From the NCBI GenBank assembly GCA_019314425.1, contig JAFCZI010000110.1, forward strand, positions 1-7,536: DNA of 7,536 nucleotides, in the 5' to 3' direction. A program made the translations under genes and the position numbers. Source of the DNA: Deltaproteobacteria bacterium (GTDB taxonomy: Bacteria; Desulfobacterota; DSM-4660; Desulfatiglandales; Desulfatiglandaceae). Shown here piece by piece: positions 1 to 4,532 of the stretch. The first letter of the stretch is position 1. Each line of letters starts with the position of its first letter. The notes beneath the pieces were generated by a model. The model was not told where the DNA came from. It made no database searches and worked only from the letters and a program-made list of their open reading frames with translations.

Positions 1-83
1 TGGAATTTATGGTTGAGAGAGAGGAAAATGTTTATCCCATGGTTCCGGCGGGGGCACCCATTACTGAAATGTTGCTGGTTTGA
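1..83 (+). CDS. ilvB: Acetolactate synthase large subunit, C-terminal end only
   Basis: The window opens inside a coding frame that runs to a TGA at 81-83. Its last 27 residues include ENVYPMVPAGAPITEMLLV, which matches the conserved C-terminus of the catalytic ThDP- and FAD-dependent acetohydroxyacid synthase subunit (NVYPMVPAGA motif). The enzyme condenses pyruvate with pyruvate or 2-oxobutyrate in the first common step of valine, leucine and isoleucine synthesis. The gene is cut by the window edge. Its position 45 bases before ilvN on the same strand is the normal ilvBN arrangement and supports the call. Confidence 0.88.
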   Translation, partial: EFMVEREENVYPMVPAGAPITEMLLV

Positions 84-128
84 AAAGAGGCTGCTAGCGA
101 TTAGCGGTTAACCGGTGGAGGAGAATTT

Positions 129-629
129 ATGAACCAGAAAAAGGCTGAAAAACATATCCTGTCGCTTATGGTGGACAATCGACCGGGCGTTTTATCGCGT
201 ATCGTGGGCCTTTTCAGCGGCAGGGGCTTCAATATTGAAAGCCTCTGTGTGGCTGAAACCGCAGAAGCCGAGGTGTCGAGGATTACATTGGTTACATGCG
301 GGGATATGGTTGTTATTGAACAAATCAAAAAACAATTGCACAAGCTTATTAATGTCATTAGAGTAGTGGGTTTCACGGATACTGCCTTTGTTCAGCGGGA
401 TCTGGCACTCATCAAGGTCAATGCAAAACCCGAAAATCGGGCCGAAATCCTGAGAATCACGGATATTTTCAGGGGAAGAGTGGTGGATGTGGGGATGGAA
501 TGCTATACGCTGGAGGTTACGGGAGATCTGGACAAGATCAATGCGATTCTGGGTCTATTAAGGCCCATGGGCATTAAAGAAATTGCGAGGACGGGAACCA
601 TTGCACTGCCTCGCGAAAAAAAGAAATAA
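129..629 (+). CDS. ilvN: Acetolactate synthase small (regulatory) subunit
   Basis: This 166-residue protein has the standard length and architecture of IlvN/IlvH. An N-terminal ACT domain (about residues 9-83) carries the NRPGVLSRI segment (17-25) and GRGFNIESL (31-39), which in the family form the valine-binding feedback site. A second ACT-like C-terminal domain begins at RDLALIKV (90-97). It activates the IlvB catalytic subunit and gives it valine sensitivity. The start at 129 is supported by a strong GGAGGAG ribosome binding site at 117-123. A 10-bp perfect palindrome, CGGTTAACCG (105-114), lies just upstream of it. The gene sits 45 bases after ilvB and 11 bases before ilvC, so it is part of one operon. 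Confidence 0.96.
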   Translation: MNQKKAEKHILSLMVDNRPGVLSRIVGLFSGRGFNIESLCVAETAEAEVSRITLVTCGDMVVIEQIKKQLHKLINVIRVVGFTDTAFVQRDLALIKVNAKPENRAEILRITDIFRGRVVDVGMECYTLEVTGDLDKINAILGLLRPMGIKEIARTGTIALPREKKK

Positions 630-640
630 GGAGTCAACAA

Positions 641-1693
641 ATGGCGAAGATTGATTTTGGTGGTACGGTTGAAGAGGTGATTACTTCAGAGGAGTTCAGC
701 CTGGAAAAAGCACAAAAAGTCCTGGAAAATGAAACGATTGCGGTTCTGGGGTACGGCGTGCAGGGACCGGGCCAGGCCCTTAATATGAAAGATAACGGGT
801 TCAAGGTAATTGTGGGACAGCGTGACGGGGGTCCATCCTGGGACCACGCCGTGGAAGACGGCTTTGTTCCGGGCGAGACCCTGTTTTCACTGGAAGAAGC
901 CGCAAAACGTGCGACAGTCATTCAGTATCTGGTTTCCGATGCCGGTCAGGTTTCTACCTGGCCTGGCATTAAAGCTTGTTTGAACCCGGGAGACGCGCTT
1001 TATTTTTCTCACGGTTTTGCGATTACCTACAAGGACCAGACGGGTATCGTGCCCCCCGAGGATGTGGATGTGATACTGGTGGCGCCAAAGGGCTCCGGGA
1101 AAACCGTTCGCAGAAATTTCCTGGCCGGTAGCGGGATCAACTCCAGTTATGCTGTATTTCAGGACTATACGGGCCGTGCCCGGGAACGCACCCTGGCCCT
1201 GGGGGTGGCCATCGGGAGCGGCTATCTTTTTCCAACGACCTTTGAAAAAGAGGTGTACAGTGATTTGACCGGTGAACGGGGGGTGCTGATGGGGTGCTTG
1301 GCCGGCGTCATGGAAGCGCAGTATGATCTCTTGCGCAAGAATGGCCACAGCCCCAGCGAGGCATTCAATGAAACCGTTGAAGAGCTGACCCAGAGCCTTA
1401 TCCGGCTGGTGGCGGAAAACGGCATGGACTGGATGTTCGGAAATTGCAGCACAACGGCCCAGCGGGGGGCGCTGGACTGGCGTGGAAAATTCAAAGAAGC
1501 CGTGGCCCCCGTATTCGACGACCTTTATGAAAGCGTCAAATCCGGAAAGGAAGCCCGGATTGTTTTGGACGCCAACAGCCGGGACGATTACCGGGATGGG
1601 CTTAACCGAGAGCTTTCGGAAATCAGGGACTCCGAGATGTGGCGGGCCGGCACCGCTGTTCGTGCCTTGAGACCGGAAAACCGAAATGAATGA
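641..1693 (+). CDS. ilvC: Ketol-acid reductoisomerase, Bacteroidetes/fungal-type
   Basis: This 350-residue enzyme converts 2-acetolactate or 2-aceto-2-hydroxybutyrate to the dihydroxy acid, using NAD(P)H and Mg2+, as the second step of branched-chain amino acid synthesis. Visible features are a Rossmann glycine motif GYGVQG (37-42), catalytic His124 in SHGF, Lys150 in APKGSG, the first metal pair Asp208 and Glu212 (SDLTGERG), the second pair Glu244 and Glu248 (NETVEEL), and the CSTTAQRGA substrate segment (269-277). The GYGVQGPGQALN and terminal RPEN sequences, as I recall them, match the 347-residue Bacteroides enzyme and yeast Ilv5 rather than the usual class I form (GYGSQGHAHA). The likely cofactor-specificity loop is QRDGGPS (60-66); cofactor choice cannot be settled from this. 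GGAG at 630-633 supports the start. The 3' end overlaps the next gene by four bases. Confidence 0.95.
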   Translation: MAKIDFGGTVEEVITSEEFSLEKAQKVLENETIAVLGYGVQGPGQALNMKDNGFKVIVGQRDGGPSWDHAVEDGFVPGETLFSLEEAAKRATVIQYLVSDAGQVSTWPGIKACLNPGDALYFSHGFAITYKDQTGIVPPEDVDVILVAPKGSGKTVRRNFLAGSGINSSYAVFQDYTGRARERTLALGVAIGSGYLFPTTFEKEVYSDLTGERGVLMGCLAGVMEAQYDLLRKNGHSPSEAFNETVEELTQSLIRLVAENGMDWMFGNCSTTAQRGALDWRGKFKEAVAPVFDDLYESVKSGKEARIVLDANSRDDYRDGLNRELSEIRDSEMWRAGTAVRALRPENRNE

Positions 1694-2502
1694 TTGATCT
1701 CAAAGTTGCCATTGTTTGCATGCATTCCGTCCTGGGAGATATCGAAGGGAACCTGGATCGAATTGCACAGTGGGCCGGAAGAGCGGCTCGGGAAGGCGCT
1801 CACATGAGCTGCTTTCCTGAGTCCGCAGCCACCGGCTATGCTCTGGAAGAGCCCGAGACGTATTGTACCATCGAAGACACTGCCCGCATTATGGATCGTC
1901 TGATTCAAATGGGTCGGGATATGAAAATGGTGCTGGTTGTCGGGTTTATTGAAAATGCAGGCAGCAAAAAGCCTTACATCGCGCAACTGATCACCGGCCC
2001 TGAAGGTCTGATCGGCATATACCGCAAGACGCACCTGTCACCCACGGAGAGCGAGATTTATACTGCGGGAGAAACGCTGGGTGTGTTTGTTTACGACAAC
2101 TGGTGTTTTGGCCTGCAACTCTGTTATGAGGCGCATTTCCCGGAGATCAGTACGCAGATGGCCCTTTCGGGGGCGGACCTTCTGCTGATACCCCACGCAT
2201 CACCCCGAAGCGACCCTGTAGAAAAATTTGAAAGTTGGATGCGGCACCTTCCGGCCCGGGCTTTTGACAACGGCGTTTTTGTGGCGGCCTGCAACCCGGT
2301 GGGTGTGGGTGAAAATGGTACCGGGCTATCCTTTCCAGGGGTTGCTCTGGTGCTGGGGCCTGACGGCAGGCTGATGAAGGGATTTCAGGGAAAAGAGGAG
2401 CATGTCCTCTTTTCGGTGCTGAAAGGCAAAACCTTGAAAAGCATCCGACAACACCGAATGAAATACTTCCTTCCCAAAAGGCGGCCCGAACTTTACCGGT
2501 AA
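1690..2502 (+). CDS. Carbon-nitrogen hydrolase (nitrilase superfamily), substrate unknown
   Basis: This 270-residue cytoplasmic protein has the nitrilase-superfamily Glu-Lys-Cys triad: Glu44 (CFPESAATGY), Lys113 (YRKTHLSP) and Cys145 (LQLCYEAHFPE). An acidic residue after HLSPTE (Glu120) fits the second conserved glutamate. Members hydrolyse amides or nitriles or condense amines (omega-amidase, N-carbamoyl-amino acid or polyamine pathway enzymes); nothing here fixes the substrate. The length fits a stand-alone hydrolase without extra domains. It starts within the ilvC stop codon (ATGA at 1690-1693) with no clear ribosome binding site of its own, so translation is probably coupled to ilvC. That suggests a role tied to amino acid metabolism, but no textbook branched-chain step needs this enzyme. 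Confidence 0.87.
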   Translation: MIDLKVAIVCMHSVLGDIEGNLDRIAQWAGRAAREGAHMSCFPESAATGYALEEPETYCTIEDTARIMDRLIQMGRDMKMVLVVGFIENAGSKKPYIAQLITGPEGLIGIYRKTHLSPTESEIYTAGETLGVFVYDNWCFGLQLCYEAHFPEISTQMALSGADLLLIPHASPRSDPVEKFESWMRHLPARAFDNGVFVAACNPVGVGENGTGLSFPGVALVLGPDGRLMKGFQGKEEHVLFSVLKGKTLKSIRQHRMKYFLPKRRPELYR

Positions 2503-2554
2503 AAATAAAACTGGATATTGTTTCTCCCTCGGGCTCAGCCAACATCCGGAATTA

Positions 2555-3529
2555 TCAGGACTTTTTCAGCATGCTTGATTGCAGAAATGTGGTGAGGTTG
2601 ACATTGCTGTTGGTAATGCCGAGTTTTCGACGGACATGTTCCCGGTGACGTTTGACTGTGGTTATGGATACCCCGCGAATCCTGGCGATTTCTTTGGTTT
2701 GCATTCCATTTCGAATCATGCTGCAGATGTTGACTTCTGACGGGGTCAGTGAAAGATAGCTTTTCGATAAATTACTGACAAACGGGGAGACGATCTCCTC
2801 CAGATTTGTTTTCAGCACCTCGATATATTTCCATTTATTCCTGGGCAAATCCAGCGCCAGAGCATGGAGAATCGGCATCAGGATTTTATCTACATTTGTT
2901 TTGACGTCCATGTAAATACTCTGCTTTTCCTCCTCTATTCTTGCCAGAACAGCTCGAAGCGCGGCGTTGGCTTCCTGCAGTGCCTTTCTTTCCATGGTTA
3001 ACTGATCGTTCATTTCCTGCAGCTCAATTTCCGCTGAAATCCGCATGGCCGTGCTTCCGATTCTTTCTGCTAGTGCGTCGAGAAGCGCTCTTTCCTCATT
3101 GAGGAATGGACCCTCATCAGCGGGTGGACGTTCCTCAAGATAAAAAATAGAAACCTCGCCAACGGTTTCATTGTACATGTGGATGCTTGAGGACTGGCGC
3201 CATTTGGTGATTTGAAATCTTCTGCTCTTATACGTCTCCCCTCTAAAGACAATCCTTGCGCATGCAATCTCCGGATATTGCCATGAAAAGGGAAGAAACT
3301 CGACAAGGTCTTTCAAGAGCTCTTCCACGGAATCAGGGTGAAGCTCGGCAAGTCTCGCTATGGCATACAGGCAGTTCAGCTCTTTGATCCTCTCTCGCAG
3401 GGCTGTCATGAGTTTTGATGTATCCGTTTCCGTGTTGAAAGGAATTTTCCAGAGACGCAAAAGGTCTTTTTTCGTAGTTTCGAAACTTTTGACGGCATTA
3501 TGGGGAGTTGACAGTTTATCTTTGGCCAT
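2555..3529 (-). CDS. LuxR-family transcriptional regulator with GAF-like sensor domain
   Basis: I start this protein at the ATG at 3529 (324 residues, MAKDKLSTPH...). An in-frame ATG at 3586 would add 19 residues but has no ribosome binding site, whereas AGGAAAGG lies eight bases before 3529. Residues about 45-165 form a GAF-like domain containing ELNCLYAIARL and WQYPEIACARIVF, a pattern I associate with deltaproteobacterial sensor kinases and regulators. A glutamate/alanine-rich coiled coil follows (about 164-206), then a helical linker ending SNLSKSYL. A LuxR/GerE helix-turn-helix is at about 261-305 (LTPSEVNICSMI, TKEIARIRGVSITTVKRH). There is no receiver domain, kinase domain or membrane segment, so it is probably a one-component cytoplasmic regulator. 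It is convergent with the ilv operon and divergent from the diaphorase operon. Its ligand and targets are unknown. Confidence 0.88.
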   Translation of the reverse strand: MAKDKLSTPHNAVKSFETTKKDLLRLWKIPFNTETDTSKLMTALRERIKELNCLYAIARLAELHPDSVEELLKDLVEFLPFSWQYPEIACARIVFRGETYKSRRFQITKWRQSSSIHMYNETVGEVSIFYLEERPPADEGPFLNEERALLDALAERIGSTAMRISAEIELQEMNDQLTMERKALQEANAALRAVLARIEEEKQSIYMDVKTNVDKILMPILHALALDLPRNKWKYIEVLKTNLEEIVSPFVSNLSKSYLSLTPSEVNICSMIRNGMQTKEIARIRGVSITTVKRHREHVRRKLGITNSNVNLTTFLQSSMLKKS

Positions 3530-3537
3530 GGGCTTTT

Positions 3538-3545
3538 CCTTTCCT
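3538..3545 (-). promoter_or_regulatory. Ribosome binding site deciding the LuxR-type regulator start
   Basis: On the minus strand AGGAAAGG lies eight bases before the ATG at 3529. The upstream in-frame ATG at 3586 is preceded by ACATCAATTCAAAA, with no purine-rich site. This favours the shorter protein. Confidence 0.6.
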
Positions 3546-3658
3546 AATGGGTGCCTGAACGAAAATACGGAAATAAAGTTTTCCATTTTTGAATTGATGT
3601 TTACAACTCTGTGAAATTGTACGATCTTTTCAACTTAAAACCCGAAATTTAAAACTTA

Positions 3659-3697
3659 AAACCGTGCCTGAACGGTTTTTTCGTTCAGGCACGGTTT
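3659..3697. repeat. Perfect 16-bp inverted repeat (hairpin)
   Basis: AAACCGTGCCTGAACG (3659-3674) and its exact reverse complement (3682-3697) flank a seven-base GTTTTTT loop. No gene ends here: both neighbouring genes point away from it, so it is not an ordinary operon terminator. Read on the minus strand, the stem is followed by a T-rich run (TTTTAAGTTTTAAATTT), which resembles an intrinsic terminator or attenuator in a long leader of the LuxR-type gene, or the 3' end of a small RNA. It could equally be a palindromic repeat or operator. Confidence 0.75.
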
Positions 3698-3732
3698 GGC
3701 GACATGGGAAATCCACTTTCCAGAGGATAACA

Positions 3733-3799
3733 GGGTAATATATGCCTTATGAGGGTATTATAGGGGTATTTATAATCCCTATAAAACATGGGTACTATG
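3733..3799. promoter_or_regulatory. Four GGGTA(N)TATA-like boxes and an 8-bp inverted repeat
   Basis: GGGTAATATA (3733), GGGTATTATA (3753), GGGTATTTATA (3764) and GGGTACTATG (3790) are near-identical boxes in the same orientation, spaced 20, 11 and 26 bases apart, which is roughly whole or half helical turns. An inverted repeat, TTATAGGG (3758-3765) with CCCTATAA (3777-3784), overlaps the middle boxes. Clustered boxes over promoter-like hexamers in a divergent region suggest operator sites, possibly for the adjacent LuxR-type protein. The binding protein is not identifiable from sequence. Confidence 0.4.
3757..3785 (-). promoter_or_regulatory. Candidate sigma-70 promoter toward the LuxR-type gene
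   Basis: On the minus strand, TTTATA (3780-3785) and a perfect TATAAT (3757-3762) are separated by 17 bases. Transcription would give a leader of more than 200 bases before the 3529 start, containing the 16-bp hairpin. A TATAAT also lies on the plus strand at 3771-3776, but without a good -35 box. In AT-rich DNA such hexamers arise easily. Confidence 0.35.
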
Positions 3800-3828
3800 G
3801 GGGCTTTTTAAATGTATTTACAGGGATG

Positions 3829-3857
3829 ATCCTGCCTTGTAGGCTACACCCTGTCAA
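3829..3857 (-). promoter_or_regulatory. Second candidate minus-strand promoter
   Basis: A perfect TTGACA on the minus strand (3852-3857) is followed after 17 bases by CAGGAT (3829-3834), which keeps the important second A and final T of the -10 box. It is an alternative to the candidate at 3757-3785. Confidence 0.25.
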
Positions 3858-4034
3858 CAAAAAACTTAAACCGTGCCCATCCGCAAATGGCAATTCACCC
3901 GATTTCAGCGTCAGCCTCAAATGGTAATCCTCAAAATACTTGAATGTATTCTTCCGGTTACAATTTTTGCCTTCCTTGAACTCGAACAAATTTTCTCACT
4001 CGTGGACGGACACTAAGCCAGGGAGGTTCCCATA

Positions 4035-4532
4035 ATGCAAAGCCGTTTTGCTTCCGTTCTGGAAGGTCGCAGAAGTCAGCCACATCAACTCATTGAAGTA
4101 CTTCAGGATGTTCAAAAACAGGAGGGTTATGTCTCTGAAGAGGCCATGAGGATTGTATCGAAAGAACTGGGTGTTTCGCTTTCGGAAGTTTATTCGGTCG
4201 CTTCATTCTACAAGGCCTTTTCTTTGAAACCCCGGGGGAAAAATGTGATTACCGTCTGTACGGGTACGGCGTGTCACGTGCGGGGGGCGAAAATGGTTCT
4301 GAACCAGGCGACAGGACAACTCGGTGTTGCCCCCAATGAGATGACCGAAGACGGGCTTTTCACCATTGAACAGGTGAATTGCCTTGGCGCCTGCGCGCTG
4401 GGACCGGTTGTTACTGAAAATGGATCTAGTTATCATCACATGAATCCCGGAAAGCTGCGAAAACTCATCACAACGCTCACCAACCTTCCCACGGAGGATG
4501 CATCCCATGAGCAAACTCAATACGATCAGTGA
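4035..4532 (+). CDS. nuoE: NuoE-like [2Fe-2S] subunit of NADH-dependent oxidoreductase
   Basis: This 165-residue protein belongs to the 24-kDa/NuoE family (also HndA, HydA/HoxE-type). An N-terminal helical bundle precedes a thioredoxin-like fold, with the four [2Fe-2S] ligands Cys75 and Cys80 (CTGTAC), Cys116 and Cys120 (CLGAC). The helical segment includes VYSVASFYKAF (52-62), typical of the family. In complex I it carries the N1a cluster next to the flavin subunit; in soluble hydrogenases and formate dehydrogenases it pairs with the NuoF-like subunit. The start is well supported by GGGAGG (4021-4026) eight bases upstream. It is first in a three-gene operon and overlaps the next gene by 26 bases. 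No membrane complex I genes are nearby, so a soluble complex is likely. Confidence 0.93.
   Translation: MQSRFASVLEGRRSQPHQLIEVLQDVQKQEGYVSEEAMRIVSKELGVSLSEVYSVASFYKAFSLKPRGKNVITVCTGTACHVRGAKMVLNQATGQLGVAPNEMTEDGLFTIEQVNCLGACALGPVVTENGSSYHHMNPGKLRKLITTLTNLPTEDASHEQTQYDQ
4493..4497 (+). promoter_or_regulatory. Ribosome binding site deciding the NuoF-like start
   Basis: GGAGG lies inside the end of the NuoE-like gene. It touches an ATG at 4498, which is too close for initiation, and lies nine bases before the ATG at 4507. This favours the start at 4507. Confidence 0.65.

Larger units (their letters stand above)
3651..3877. repeat. Separated direct repeat AACTTAAAACCGTGCC
   Basis: AACTTAAAACCGTGCC at 3653-3668 recurs as AACTTAAACCGTGCC at 3863-3877 with one A fewer; the match extends two A residues leftward at each copy. 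A shorter third copy, AACTTAAAACCCG, is at 3632-3644. The two long copies bound about 190 bases of AT-rich DNA, and the left one overlaps the outer arm of the 16-bp hairpin. This may be a dispersed repeat family, a recombination or insertion footprint, or repeated binding sites. Confidence 0.6.
3530..4034. other. Long divergent intergenic region, no convincing gene
   Basis: About 500 bases separate the minus-strand regulator from the plus-strand diaphorase operon. I see no open frame with a ribosome binding site and a recognisable product. The left and centre are AT-rich and hold a strong hairpin, a separated direct repeat, GGGTA-type boxes and minus-strand promoter candidates, each listed separately. 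A weaker stem, ACAGGG (3820-3825) with CCCTGT (3849-3854), encloses a small GCCT/AGGC hairpin. A GAAT-GT-ATTC palindrome is at 3942-3951. For the plus-strand operon I find only a good ribosome binding site (GGGAGG, 4021-4026) and no sigma-70 or sigma-54 promoter I would defend. Confidence 0.7.

Noticed and set aside
641..1348. Long minus-strand frames opposite ilvC and the NuoF-like gene (up to 226 codons)
   Set aside because: They are antisense to clearly conserved enzymes and show no domain features; they reflect codon bias of the real genes.
2503..2554. Terminator between the hydrolase and the LuxR-type gene
   Set aside because: The imperfect GGAT...ATCC stem around a GGC-TCA-GCC core has no adjacent T-run, so I cannot support a terminator for either convergent gene.
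3742..3927. 61-codon plus-strand open frame from the ATG at 3742
   Set aside because: No ribosome binding site, crosses the GGGTA boxes and hairpins, and has no protein-like features.
3956..3970. Possible sigma-54 promoter (GG...GC) upstream of the NuoE-like gene
   Set aside because: The GG and GC are 11 bases apart instead of 10 and the surrounding TGGCAC and TTGC bases are poor.
3795..3989. 64-codon minus-strand open frame (FEDYHLRLTLKSGELPFADG...) in the divergent intergenic region
   Set aside because: It begins at a TTG with no ribosome binding site, overlaps repeats, and I do not recognise the product. It might be a relic or repeat-encoded frame, but that cannot be supported here.
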